Shown here in pieces: positions 28,029 to 38,284 of a stretch of DNA of 64,000 nucleotides. This DNA is from an uncultured Psychroserpens sp. (GTDB taxonomy: Bacteria; Bacteroidota; Bacteroidia; Flavobacteriales; Flavobacteriaceae): NCBI GenBank assembly GCA_947488655.1, contig CANKZZ010000001.1, forward strand, positions 558,001 to 622,000. The letters are read 5' to 3'. The notes beneath the pieces are model-generated. The model searched no databases, had not been told where the DNA came from, and saw only the letters and a list, made by a program, of their open reading frames with translations. The translations under genes and the position numbers were made by a program. Numbering within the stretch: the stretch's first letter is position 1; every line of letters begins with the position of its first letter.

Positions 28029-31000
28029 TTGAGTAAATCTAGTCTCTCGCAAACGTATGCACAGGCTTTGCAACTGCAAAATCTGCGCACTGCCATTGCC
28101 AAACCCCAAAATAAAATACACCTTAAAGGTCTTGTTGGTTCATCTTTATCACTGGTTATAAGTGAAAGTTTTAAACATACAGACTTGCCATATTTGCTCA
28201 TTTTTAATGATAAAGAAGAAGCTGCTTTTTATCTCAATGATTTAGAAGCATTACTTAACGATAAGGATGTGCTTTTTTATCCTGGTAGCTATAGAAGACC
28301 TTATCAAATAGAACAAACAGATAATGCTAATGTGTTATTGAGAGCAGAGGTTTTAAACCGAATTAATTCGCGTAAAAAACCTGCTATTATTGTGACCTAT
28401 CCAGATGCTCTTTTTGAGAAAGTTGTTACACGTAGAGAACTAGAAAAAAACACCTTAAAAATTGCTGTTGGTGATGAGTTATCGTTAGATTTTGTAAACG
28501 AAGTTTTGTTTGAATATAAGTTTAAACGTGTAGATTTTGTTACCGAACCTGGTGAGTTTTCGGTGCGTGGAGGTATAGTAGATGTATTTTCTTTTTCTCA
28601 CGACGAGCCTTATCGTATTGAGTTTTTTGGAGATGATGTAGACAGTATTAGAACGTTTGACGTAGAAACACAACTCTCTACAGAGCAAATTAAAAAAATA
28701 GGAATTATTCCTAACGTTGCAAATAAATTTTTAGAAGAAAGCAGACAAAGTTTTCTTAAATATATTGCACAAAAAACCGTAGTTTTTTCTAAAAATACAG
28801 ACTTATTATTTTCTAGAATTAATGATTTCTTCGGAAAAGCAGAAGACGCATTTAAAAATCTTTCTTCAGAAATTAAACACGCAGCTCCCGACGAATTATT
28901 CTGCAACTCACAAGAATTAAAACGACAATTATTAGAGTTTGGATTAGTAGAATTTGGGGCATCTAGTCTTTTTTCCGAAGAAAAAATAGAATTTAATACG
29001 ACACCTCAACCGTCATTTAATAAACAGTTTAATTTATTAATTGAAGATCTTAACTTACATCATGACAGAGGTTATATAAATTATATAGCATGTGCGAGTG
29101 AGCAACAAGCCAAGCGTTTTCATGATATTTTTGAAGATACCGATGAAAATGTACATTACAAAACTATTGTGCTCTCATTGTATCAAGGTTTTATTGATCA
29201 TGAGCAAAAAATTACTTGCTATACTGACCATCAAATTTTTGAGCGTTATCACAAATTTCAGCTTAAAAATGGATACGCTAAGAAGCAAGCTATAACGCTT
29301 AAAGAACTTACTAATTTAGATATTGGCGATTATGTTACGCATATAGACCATGGTATTGGAAAGTTTGGCGGACTCCAGAAAATTGATGTAGAAGGTAAAA
29401 AACAAGAAGCCATAAAACTTGTTTATGGAGAACGAGATGTGTTGTACTTAAGTATTCATTCGCTTCATAAGATAACCAAGTTTAACGGTAAAGATGGTAA
29501 GCCTCCTAAAATTTATAAATTAGGTAGTAAGGCATGGAAAACATTAAAACAAAAAACAAAATCTAGAGTTAAAGAGATTGCTTTTAACCTAATACAAGTC
29601 TATGCCAAACGTAAATTAGAAAAAGGCTATCAATACAAACCAGATAGTTATTTACAACATGAATTAGAAGCGTCTTTTATTTACGAGGATACGCCAGATC
29701 AAATTTCGTCTACTGCAGATATTAAAGCAGATATGGAAAGTGAACGACCAATGGATCGTCTTGTTTGTGGTGATGTTGGTTTTGGTAAAACAGAAGTTGC
29801 AATTAGAGCTGCATTTAAAGCGGTAGATAACGGTAAACAAGTTGCTGTACTTGTACCTACCACTATTTTGGCTTATCAGCACCATAAAACTTTTTCTGAG
29901 CGACTTAAAGATTTTCCTGTAACAGTAGATTATCTCAACCGTTTTAGAACCGCAAAAGAAAAACGAGAAACCTTAGAAAAATTAGAAAAAGGTCATGTTG
30001 ACATTATTATTGGAACCCATCAACTAGTTAATAAAAATGTGAAATTTAAAGACCTTGGATTACTTATTGTTGATGAGGAGCAAAAATTTGGCGTTGCTGT
30101 AAAAGAAAAATTAAAGACCTTAAAAGATAATGTAGATGTGCTCACTCTAACAGCTACACCAATACCAAGAACTTTGCAATTTAGTTTAATGGCAGCCAGA
30201 GATCTATCTGTTATTAATACAGCGCCTCCAAACCGATATCCTATTGAGAGTCATGTAATTCGTTTTGGAGAAGAAACCATTAGAGATGCTGTGACTTACG
30301 AAATTCAACGTGGCGGACAAGTGTTTTTTATTCATAATCGTATCGAGAATATAAAGGAAGTAGCTGGTATGATACAACGTTTAGTGCCAGATGCTAAAAT
30401 AGGTATTGGTCATGGACAGTTAGATGGTAAAAAGTTAGAAACATTAATGCTTGCTTTTATGAATGGTGAGTTTGATGTACTCGTTAGTACAACTATTGTA
30501 GAAAGTGGTTTAGATGTGCCAAATGCCAATACTATATTTATAAATAATGCCAATAATTTTGGATTAAGTGATTTGCATCAAATGCGTGGTCGAGTTGGTA
30601 GAAGTAATAAAAAAGCATTTTGTTATTTTATTACACCTGATTACTCTGCTATGACCACAGATGCTAGAAAAAGAATTAGCGCCTTAGAGCAGTTTACAGA
30701 GTTGGGAAGTGGCTTTAATATTGCCATGAAAGATTTAGAAATAAGAGGTGCAGGAGATCTATTAGGAGGAGAGCAAAGTGGTTTTATTAATGAAATTGGA
30801 TTTGATACTTATCAAAAAATTCTCAATGAAGCTATTGAAGAACTAAAAGATAATGAATTTAAAGATCTCTATGAAGATGATGGTAAGGAGAAAGATTATG
30901 TAAAAGATATTACTATTGATACAGATTTTGAGTTACTTTTCCCTGATGATTATGTCAATAATATTACTGAGCGATTAAATCTATATACAAAGCTAAACAC

Positions 31001-31358
31001 CCTTAAAACAGAAGATGAACTTCAAAAGTTTGAATCTGAAATTATAGACCGTTTTGGAGAATTACCAGTACAAGTTGTTGATTTGTTTAACAGTGTACGC
31101 CTTAAATGGGTTGCTACAAAAATTGGTTTAGAGAAAATTATTATGAAAAAAGGACGTTTTGTTGGTTACTTTATTAACGATCAACAAAGTGCTTTTTATC
31201 AAAGTTCTAATTTTACCAAAGTGCTTCAGTTTGTGCAAACACATCCTAGAGAATGTAAAATGAAAGAAAAACAAACTAGAAATGGACTTAGACTTCTTTT
31301 AACTTTTGAACACATAAAATCTGTTAAGCAAGCATTAAGTAAGTTACAAGCCATATGA
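28029..31358 (+). CDS. mfd: Transcription-repair coupling factor
   Basis: A DNA translocase that removes stalled RNA polymerase and recruits UvrA to lesions. At 1109 aa it has a UvrB-like N-terminal region, an RNA polymerase-interacting domain (IGDYVTHIDHGIGKFGG, about 433-449), RecG-like helicase lobes with Walker A GDVGFGKTEVA (about 580-590) and the DEEQKFG box, the QMRGRVGRS motif, and the C-terminal TRCF domain. The start must be TTG 28029: the only nearby ATG (28023) reads Met-Ser-stop in another frame. It overlaps the next gene by 4 nt. Confidence 0.95.
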   Translation: MSKSSLSQTYAQALQLQNLRTAIAKPQNKIHLKGLVGSSLSLVISESFKHTDLPYLLIFNDKEEAAFYLNDLEALLNDKDVLFYPGSYRRPYQIEQTDNANVLLRAEVLNRINSRKKPAIIVTYPDALFEKVVTRRELEKNTLKIAVGDELSLDFVNEVLFEYKFKRVDFVTEPGEFSVRGGIVDVFSFSHDEPYRIEFFGDDVDSIRTFDVETQLSTEQIKKIGIIPNVANKFLEESRQSFLKYIAQKTVVFSKNTDLLFSRINDFFGKAEDAFKNLSSEIKHAAPDELFCNSQELKRQLLEFGLVEFGASSLFSEEKIEFNTTPQPSFNKQFNLLIEDLNLHHDRGYINYIACASEQQAKRFHDIFEDTDENVHYKTIVLSLYQGFIDHEQKITCYTDHQIFERYHKFQLKNGYAKKQAITLKELTNLDIGDYVTHIDHGIGKFGGLQKIDVEGKKQEAIKLVYGERDVLYLSIHSLHKITKFNGKDGKPPKIYKLGSKAWKTLKQKTKSRVKEIAFNLIQVYAKRKLEKGYQYKPDSYLQHELEASFIYEDTPDQISSTADIKADMESERPMDRLVCGDVGFGKTEVAIRAAFKAVDNGKQVAVLVPTTILAYQHHKTFSERLKDFPVTVDYLNRFRTAKEKRETLEKLEKGHVDIIIGTHQLVNKNVKFKDLGLLIVDEEQKFGVAVKEKLKTLKDNVDVLTLTATPIPRTLQFSLMAARDLSVINTAPPNRYPIESHVIRFGEETIRDAVTYEIQRGGQVFFIHNRIENIKEVAGMIQRLVPDAKIGIGHGQLDGKKLETLMLAFMNGEFDVLVSTTIVESGLDVPNANTIFINNANNFGLSDLHQMRGRVGRSNKKAFCYFITPDYSAMTTDARKRISALEQFTELGSGFNIAMKDLEIRGAGDLLGGEQSGFINEIGFDTYQKILNEAIEELKDNEFKDLYEDDGKEKDYVKDITIDTDFELLFPDDYVNNITERLNLYTKLNTLKTEDELQKFESEIIDRFGELPVQVVDLFNSVRLKWVATKIGLEKIIMKKGRFVGYFINDQQSAFYQSSNFTKVLQFVQTHPRECKMKEKQTRNGLRLLLTFEHIKSVKQALSKLQAI

Positions 31359-32224
31359 AAGAAACACATCTAAAGCATGTTCTATGGTTAACGGTTGCTA
31401 CAATTTTTATAAGTACATCTGGAGCCTTGGGCAAGTATATAGATATGCCAATTCCTGTTATTATATGGTGGCGATCTGCTTTTGCTGCTTTATTACTTTT
31501 CATATTTTGTAAGTATAAAAAAGTTTCATTTAAGATAAATACAAATAAAGACAAAAGCACTTTTGTGATAGCTGCATTATTTTTAGGCGCACATTGGATC
31601 ACCTATTTTTACGCCTTAAAATTATCTAATGTAGCAATTGGTATGTTGTCTTTATTTACATTTCCTGTGTTTATAGCCATTTTAGAGCCATTATTTTCTA
31701 AAGTTAAATTTGATCCTGTACACATCATTCTTGGTATAATTGTGCTTATTGGTATTTATTTTTTAGCACCAAACTTTAATGTAAAGGATGATGCACTCAA
31801 AGGGATTTTATTTGGTTTGCTATCTGCGTTTTGTTACGCAATTAGAACGCTAATGTTAAAACAGCAGGTTTTAAAATATCATGGCAGCACACTAATGTTT
31901 TATCAGGTTGTAATATTATCTATTGTGCTTTTTCCTGCACTGCCTATTCTAGGTACATCTGCTATTTCTACTCAATATCCATTTGTAATTATGCTCGCAT
32001 TATTAACAACTGCAATTGGTCATACTATGTTTATTATGAGTCTTAAATATTTTAAAGCTAGTACAGCCAGTATTATAGGTAGTACTCAGCCAATTTTTGG
32101 AATTATAATCGCTTTTTTATTTTTAAATGAAATTCCAACATGGAACACCTTTGTAGGCGGATCATTAATAATTTCTACAGTTATTATAGAAAGTGTAAGG
32201 TCAAAAAGTATAACTAAAAGATAA
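31355..32224 (+). CDS. DMT/EamA family transporter
   Basis: A 289-aa inner-membrane protein with about ten hydrophobic helices in two EamA repeats (about 8-140 and 150-285). Typical segments are SGALGKYIDMPIPVIIWWRS in repeat one and STQPIFGIIIAFLFLNEIP in repeat two. These drug/metabolite transporters usually export small metabolites; the substrate is not predictable. The start codon overlaps the mfd stop as ATGA, so translation is probably coupled to mfd. Confidence 0.9.
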   Translation: MKETHLKHVLWLTVATIFISTSGALGKYIDMPIPVIIWWRSAFAALLLFIFCKYKKVSFKINTNKDKSTFVIAALFLGAHWITYFYALKLSNVAIGMLSLFTFPVFIAILEPLFSKVKFDPVHIILGIIVLIGIYFLAPNFNVKDDALKGILFGLLSAFCYAIRTLMLKQQVLKYHGSTLMFYQVVILSIVLFPALPILGTSAISTQYPFVIMLALLTTAIGHTMFIMSLKYFKASTASIIGSTQPIFGIIIAFLFLNEIPTWNTFVGGSLIISTVIIESVRSKSITKR

Positions 32225-32361
32225 ATTTCAGATATTTGGCTTGATATTTGAAATTCAATTTTATAAGGTACATATAGTCGCAATATAACTTAGCTTAAGC
32301 CTTATAGAAATTAAACTTAACATAACACTTCATTATTATGAAGCTCTAAATACACGATTTA

Positions 32362-33672
32362 ATGAAAAAATTACTGTTATTAATCGCATTAGTACCGTCA
32401 TTTATTTTTGCTCAACATAGTATAGACGGTGTTTTTACACCTGCAAAAGACTATTCATATGCATTTTTGTATCATTCGACACCAACAGGTTCAGACTATA
32501 TTAATAGAGCACAATTGGCTGAGGATGGCAGTTTTAGTATCCCTTTTGATTCTACATCTGCACCAGGTATTTATAAGATAGTTTACGCCTTGCCACCAGA
32601 AGATAATAATTTTGATTTTATCTATAATGGTAAAGAAACAGTTGCATTTACATTTAATTTAGAAAACGGTTTAGAATTTACAAATAGTAATGAAAACAAA
32701 TTATGGGCTTCTTATATTAAAAGTATGGATTTGGTTAATAGAACTATAAGCAACTTTTACGCTCAAGAAAGTACAGATAAAAAAGCATACTTAGAGATTA
32801 TAAAAACACTAAGCGATACTCAAAAAGCCTATGAAGACACTTCAAAAGGTACCTTGGCGTCTGTTTTTGTCAAGGCAAACACACCTTATATACCAACTAA
32901 GTATGAAGATTTATCTACTTACTCTAAAAATTTAAAACGCACGTATTTAGAGCATGTAGATTTTGGTCATCCCTTACTGCAAAGCTCAGACTTTTTGGTA
33001 GAACGTGTGATGGCTTATATCTTCGGAATGTCTGCCAATACTAGCAATGATGTCTATAAAAAGGATGTTGATGGCTTAATGACAACTATTGGAGAAGGCA
33101 ATGTAGAAATAAAAACTATTTTGTTCGAAATGATTTGGAGGCGGTTTAAAGCAATAGAGAATGCAGAACTAGCAAACTACGTTACAGATAAGTACCTTTT
33201 AAAATTAACAGAGCTTACCAATTACGAAGCCTTAAAAGAGCAATTAATTATTTATAAAAATAATGCAGTGGGTAAAAGAGCTGCAAATTTTGAATTGTCA
33301 TTTAACGATGATGGTATGATAATTAACTCTTCGTTATATGATTTGGAAAAATTAAATCAATATTTAGTTATTTTTTGGAGTAGCACTTGCGGTCATTGTC
33401 TTGAAGAGTTACCTAAAGTAAAAGATATCCTAGTCGATAAAAAAGACTTAACGGTAATAGCAATTGGCTTAGAAGATGACGCAGAGAACTGGCAAAAAAT
33501 GATTGGAGATTATCAAAGTTTTATTCATGTTTTAGGATTAGGAAAATGGGATAATCCAATATCTAATGCCTATGGGATAGAATCAACTCCTTCTTTCTTC
33601 TTACTTGATAAAGATAAAAACATAATAGCAAAGCCATACGACGCAGAAGCTCTAAGCGCAATTTTAAAATAG
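32362..33672 (+). CDS. Exported TlpA-like thioredoxin family protein
   Basis: A 436-aa protein with a signal peptide (residues 1-18, MKKLLLLIALVPSFIFAQ), thus periplasmic. The N-terminal part (about 20-110) resembles DUF4369-type beta domains and a helical middle follows. The C-terminal thioredoxin domain (about 300-436) carries WSSTCGHC with the redox pair Cys343/Cys346 and the cis-Pro segment IESTPSFFLLDKD. Such proteins are typical Bacteroidetes thiol oxidoreductases. It precedes the SusC/SusD pair by about 210 bp, but a shared function is not evident. Confidence 0.87.
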   Translation: MKKLLLLIALVPSFIFAQHSIDGVFTPAKDYSYAFLYHSTPTGSDYINRAQLAEDGSFSIPFDSTSAPGIYKIVYALPPEDNNFDFIYNGKETVAFTFNLENGLEFTNSNENKLWASYIKSMDLVNRTISNFYAQESTDKKAYLEIIKTLSDTQKAYEDTSKGTLASVFVKANTPYIPTKYEDLSTYSKNLKRTYLEHVDFGHPLLQSSDFLVERVMAYIFGMSANTSNDVYKKDVDGLMTTIGEGNVEIKTILFEMIWRRFKAIENAELANYVTDKYLLKLTELTNYEALKEQLIIYKNNAVGKRAANFELSFNDDGMIINSSLYDLEKLNQYLVIFWSSTCGHCLEELPKVKDILVDKKDLTVIAIGLEDDAENWQKMIGDYQSFIHVLGLGKWDNPISNAYGIESTPSFFLLDKDKNIIAKPYDAEALSAILK

Positions 33673-33743
33673 AAAAGATTTTAGTTTAAAACAGGCATAT
33701 TTCTGAAGGAAAAATAAAATTTTTAAACTGATATAAAAGGAGT

Positions 33744-33768
33744 TACCGTAAAAAGTCTAATTACGGTA
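33744..33768 (+). promoter_or_regulatory. Inverted repeat upstream of susC
   Basis: TACCGTAA-aaagtctaa-TTACGGTA: perfect 8-bp arms about 115 bp upstream of the SusC start, with no T-tract downstream. It could be an operator or a leader structure for the SusC/SusD operon, or a weak terminator for the thioredoxin gene. Confidence 0.35.
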
Positions 33769-33883
33769 TTAGTGGTGTATTCATATTTTTTTCAATTTTT
33801 TTCAAATTTTAACGTATGATCATTGTGAATTTTATAAAATTTTATTGTTTCTTTAACATAATTAACTATAAACTTTTAAAACT

Positions 33884-36856
33884 ATGAATTACACTTTATC
33901 ATTAAAAGTGCTATTGTTTTCAATTATTTTTATCCCGTTGTTTACCTTTGGTCAACAAGTTAAAGGAACTGTAATTGATGGCGCATCCAACCAACCTCTA
34001 CCTGGTGCTAATGTTGTCATCAAAGGGACAACTACTGGAGCAAACACAGATTTTGATGGAAATTTTACGATCAATATTGACAGTTTTCCTGCCACACTAG
34101 TAATATCTTCATTGGGTTTTGAAACTCAAGAAATTGTTTTAACACAAGTTAGAGATGTTAATGTAACATTACAGGAATCTGCTACGAGCTTAGATGAAGT
34201 GATTATTTCTGGACTTGCATCCACAGTAAAGAGAACCAATGCAGCAAATAGTGTTGCCAGTGTCTCTGCTGCTGATTTGGCAGGTGTAACACCACCACAA
34301 ACTCTAGATGGTGCTTTAGCAGGTAAGTTTACTGGAGCCTTAATTAGTTCTAACTCTGGTGCGCCAGGTGGAGGACTCTCTGTTAAACTTAGAGGTGCAA
34401 CCTCTATTTTTGGTAACTCACAGCCATTATATATTATTGATGGCGTATATGCCGATAATAGTAGTGCAGCTTCTGGAGGTTTAAATGCAGTATCTGGTGC
34501 TTCGGCAGGAGGAAGTGCATCTTCACAAGATAATGCTACAAATAGAATTGCCGATATTAACCCAGATGATATTGAAAATATCGAAATTTTAAAAGGAGCA
34601 TCTGCTTCCGCTATTTATGGATCTCGTGGTGCTGCTGGTGTAATAATTATTACAACTAAAAAAGGTAAAAACGGAAAAACGAAATTGAATTTCTCTCAAT
34701 CGGTTGGATTTAATCAAGTTATTAATTTACAAGGCCAAAGAAATTGGACAGAAGAATTAGCCGAAAGTGAATTTGGTGAAGGAGATTTATATGCTGCAGC
34801 TGCTGCCAACGGAACTCTGCGTGATTACGAAGAAGAAATTTTTGGTGAAAAAGGATTTATTAGCAATACAAATTTAAGTATGTCTGGCGGTTCTGATAAA
34901 ACTACATTCTATGCAGGTTTATCTAGAAATCAAGAAGATGGTATAGTTAAAGGAACAGGTTATGATAAAACATCTGTTAGATTAAATGCAGACCATAGGT
35001 TTACAGATGATATTAAATTATCATTTACAACAAACTATATAAACTCATCTGCCGATAGAGGGTTTTTTAACAATGATAATACTGGTACAACAATTGGTGT
35101 TGCATTAACAGCTACACGTCCTTGGGACTTTTTATTACCAGATGCTAATGGTAATTACCCAGATCATCCAAATAACTCATCAAATCCATTACAAACCAGA
35201 GATTTAATGACAAATAATGAGGCAACAAGAAGATTTATTCTTGGAGCAGGATTAGATGTAAACCTATATAGAGGTGATAACTCAGATTTAAAATTTGTAT
35301 TAAAAGCTGGTACAGATAGTTATACTTCTGTAGGAACTGTAATTTTTCCAAAAGAATTACAATTTATGAGACCAGATCAAGGAGGTGTTAATGGTGTTAC
35401 TGCAAATACAACAACTACCAATACCAATGCCAACTACTCTGCATTTTTAGTTCATAACTATAGAACAGAAAATGATATCAATTTTACAACGCAAGCAGGT
35501 GTTACAAACGAGCAATTTTCTCGAAACACAGTTAGAGTTACTGCATCAGATTTAATTGCTTCAGAAACGAATGTAGACCAAGCAGCAAATCAAACTGTAA
35601 ATCAATTTAGGTTAGAACAAGAAGATTTTGGTTTTTATGTACAAGAATCTGTTAATTATCAAGATAAGCTTATTGGTACTTTAGGTATAAGAGGAGATAA
35701 GTCTACAAATAATGGAGACATTAATGAGCTGTTCTACTATCCAAAAGCATCTTTGGCAGCTAACTTACATAATTTCGGTTTTTGGGGAGAGGATAGCAAA
35801 ATAAATAGACTTAAACCACGTATAGCATATGGAGAAGCTGGTACTTTTGCAGCATTTGGATCTTTGTATACAATTTATGGTAGTTCTTCTATTGATGGTA
35901 ATGTAGGTATTTCGGTACCAATTACGAGAGGTAATTCTAATATTACACCAGAAAGACAAGGGGAATTAGAACTTGGTTTTGATGCAGGTTTATTTGATAA
36001 TAAAGTGTCACTTGAGTTTACATACTACAAAAAAACAGTAGATGAATTATTATTACAAGCTAATATAGAGCCATCAACTGGATTTGGAAATGAGTGGATT
36101 AATGGAGGATCTTTAGAGAATAGAGGTGTAGAGATTGGTGTTAATGTAGCAGCGTTTGAATCTGACGATTTTCAATGGAACTCGGGAGTTACTTGGTATA
36201 AAAACACTTCTGAAATGACAGAATTAAATGTACCAACCTTTAATTTAGGAGGTTTTGGTAACAGTTTAGGACAGTTTCAAATTGAAGAAGGAAAAAGTGT
36301 AACTCAAATTGTTGGTACAACAGGACCAGGAACTCCAGTATCTGTATTAGGTGATGCTGAGCCAGATTTTCAAATGACTTTTAACAATAGACTTGTTTAT
36401 AAAGACTTTACATTATCATTCTTATGGCATTGGAAAAAAGGTGGTGATAACATCAACTTAACAAAATTATTATCTGATTTTGGAGGAACTAGTGCAGATT
36501 ATGATGAGTTTACTGTAGATCCAGAAGGATTAATTAGAAATGGAGATTATAGAATTAACAATGGTATTTTTGCTGGTAATGCAAGACCATTTGTAGAAGA
36601 TGCATCTTATTTAAGATTAAGAGAAGTAGGTTTATACTACAGCATCCCAACAGAAAGTGTAGAAAAATGGTTTAAAGGAACTGTGTCTAACATAAAAGTA
36701 GGATTCTCAGGTAATAACTTAATAAACATCTTTGATTACAACAGTTATGATCCAGAAGTATCAAACTTTGGAGGTAATGGATTATCTACAGGAGTTGAGG
36801 TAACACCATTCCCGTCTTCTAAGAGGTATATGTTCCATTTATCAGCTCAATTTTAA
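33884..36856 (+). CDS. SusC/RagA family TonB-linked outer membrane protein
   Basis: A 990-aa TonB-dependent outer-membrane transporter. The signal peptide is about residues 1-24 (ends TFGQ). A CarboxypepD_reg-like domain follows (about 26-105: VKGTVIDGASNQPLPGANVV ... TSLDEVII). The plug domain (about 115-225) contains the SusC signature LYIIDGVY and ASASAIYGSRGAAGVIIITTKKG. The C-terminal beta-barrel ends in a terminal aromatic strand (YMFHLSAQF). The partner SusD-like lipoprotein is 18 nt downstream. No glycoside hydrolases, peptidases or regulators flank the pair, so the imported substrate is unknown. Confidence 0.96.
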   Translation: MNYTLSLKVLLFSIIFIPLFTFGQQVKGTVIDGASNQPLPGANVVIKGTTTGANTDFDGNFTINIDSFPATLVISSLGFETQEIVLTQVRDVNVTLQESATSLDEVIISGLASTVKRTNAANSVASVSAADLAGVTPPQTLDGALAGKFTGALISSNSGAPGGGLSVKLRGATSIFGNSQPLYIIDGVYADNSSAASGGLNAVSGASAGGSASSQDNATNRIADINPDDIENIEILKGASASAIYGSRGAAGVIIITTKKGKNGKTKLNFSQSVGFNQVINLQGQRNWTEELAESEFGEGDLYAAAAANGTLRDYEEEIFGEKGFISNTNLSMSGGSDKTTFYAGLSRNQEDGIVKGTGYDKTSVRLNADHRFTDDIKLSFTTNYINSSADRGFFNNDNTGTTIGVALTATRPWDFLLPDANGNYPDHPNNSSNPLQTRDLMTNNEATRRFILGAGLDVNLYRGDNSDLKFVLKAGTDSYTSVGTVIFPKELQFMRPDQGGVNGVTANTTTTNTNANYSAFLVHNYRTENDINFTTQAGVTNEQFSRNTVRVTASDLIASETNVDQAANQTVNQFRLEQEDFGFYVQESVNYQDKLIGTLGIRGDKSTNNGDINELFYYPKASLAANLHNFGFWGEDSKINRLKPRIAYGEAGTFAAFGSLYTIYGSSSIDGNVGISVPITRGNSNITPERQGELELGFDAGLFDNKVSLEFTYYKKTVDELLLQANIEPSTGFGNEWINGGSLENRGVEIGVNVAAFESDDFQWNSGVTWYKNTSEMTELNVPTFNLGGFGNSLGQFQIEEGKSVTQIVGTTGPGTPVSVLGDAEPDFQMTFNNRLVYKDFTLSFLWHWKKGGDNINLTKLLSDFGGTSADYDEFTVDPEGLIRNGDYRINNGIFAGNARPFVEDASYLRLREVGLYYSIPTESVEKWFKGTVSNIKVGFSGNNLINIFDYNSYDPEVSNFGGNGLSTGVEVTPFPSSKRYMFHLSAQF

Positions 36857-36874
36857 AAATAAAAAACTATAAAA

Positions 36875-38182
36875 ATGAAAATATTAAGAAAATTTTATAT
36901 TATAATTTTGACCCTAAGCATCACGATATTTACGTCGTGCGAGCTTGAAGGAGGTGAAAGTTTAAATGGAGCAAGTACAACCTCTATATCTAGTGATTTA
37001 TCTAGAGGGGAATTGCCACAAGCCATATCTGGAGTACTATCAGATATGAGATCAAGATTAAATACGCAAGTAGATGTTCAAAGTATATTTGGTAGAGAGT
37101 ACTATTACTTTACAAGTTCAGATCCAAGATTTGAAGGAGACGTAGTAACAGGAAATTTAGATAATAATACGTTTTATACGACTTCTCCTTGGGGCTCTAG
37201 GTATGCAGCTATTAAGGATATTAATTTAACACTTTCAGGTTTAAATAATACAACGTCTGATTTTTCTGCTGAAGAAATTGCTGCTACAAGAGGAGTTTTA
37301 AATACTTTAAAAGCTCACGAATTGTTAATGGTAGCAAATAATCAATATACCAATGGTATTAGAGTAGATGTTTCAGATCCGGATAATTTAGGACCGTTTG
37401 TGAGTTACATGGAAGCACTTACAGAAATTAATGATTTATTAGGTGATGCTGCTACAGATTTGGCAAATGGAGGAAGCAGTTTTCCTTTTAATTTATCATC
37501 AGGTTATACAGGTTTTAATACTCCAGCTGGATTTTTAGAATTTAATAAAGGTTTAAATGCTAGAGTAGAAGCTTATAGAGGTAATTATAACAATGTAGTT
37601 AGTTTATTAAATAGTTCATTTATGAACTTAACAGGAGACTTATATAATGGTGTTTATCATACATTTTCTCTTTCTGGTGCAGACCAATCTAACCCTCTTT
37701 TCATAGCTTTAAATCAAGAAGCAAATGTGCGAGTAGCACATTCTAGTTTTACAGATGATGCTTTACCAATGGATAATAGAGTAAATAAAGTAGTGTTAAG
37801 AGATAGCCCAAGAGAAGCTACTGGTTTAGTAGGTACTCATGATGTATGGATTTATCAATCTAACGTAGATAATGTGCCAATTATGAGAAATGAGGAGCTT
37901 ATTCTACTTTTTGCAGAGGCAAATATTACGTCTAATCCTGACACTTCGGTTTCAGCAATAAATGTTGTTAGAAATGCTGCAGGATTAGGAAATTACTTAG
38001 GTCTTATAACTCCAGCTGCCTTAGAAGATGAAATTCTTTTTCAAAGACGTTACTCTTTATTTGGAGAAGGACATCGTTGGATAGATATGAGAAGATTTAA
38101 TAGATTAAATGAATTACCTAATGACAGAGCAGGTGACTCAGTACCAGATGCTGTGCCAATTCCAGCAAATGAAAATCAATAA
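36875..38182 (+). CDS. SusD/RagB family nutrient-binding outer membrane lipoprotein
   Basis: A 435-aa surface lipoprotein that caps the SusC transporter. The N-terminus is a lipoprotein signal with lipobox FTSC (Cys22). The helical SusD fold has TPR-like helices, and the SusD C-terminal block includes IMRNEELILLFAEANI and RRYSLFGEGHRWIDMRRF. It is at the short end of the family length range and the C-terminus appears complete. The gene is in an operon with susC and is followed by a terminator. Confidence 0.94.
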   Translation: MKILRKFYIIILTLSITIFTSCELEGGESLNGASTTSISSDLSRGELPQAISGVLSDMRSRLNTQVDVQSIFGREYYYFTSSDPRFEGDVVTGNLDNNTFYTTSPWGSRYAAIKDINLTLSGLNNTTSDFSAEEIAATRGVLNTLKAHELLMVANNQYTNGIRVDVSDPDNLGPFVSYMEALTEINDLLGDAATDLANGGSSFPFNLSSGYTGFNTPAGFLEFNKGLNARVEAYRGNYNNVVSLLNSSFMNLTGDLYNGVYHTFSLSGADQSNPLFIALNQEANVRVAHSSFTDDALPMDNRVNKVVLRDSPREATGLVGTHDVWIYQSNVDNVPIMRNEELILLFAEANITSNPDTSVSAINVVRNAAGLGNYLGLITPAALEDEILFQRRYSLFGEGHRWIDMRRFNRLNELPNDRAGDSVPDAVPIPANENQ

Positions 38183-38203
38183 TATCTAATAATTTAATAA
38201 ATG

Positions 38204-38231
38204 AAAAGCCTCAACAATTGTTGAGGCTTTT
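38204..38231. terminator. Terminator after susD (also faces the RND operon end)
   Basis: AAAAGCCTCAACAATTGTTGAGGCTTTT is a fully self-complementary sequence between convergent operons. Confidence 0.85.
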
Positions 38232-38284
38232 CTGCTATTAATCATACCTTTAAAAATAAAAGGTCTTTATTGTTTAGTTTTAAA

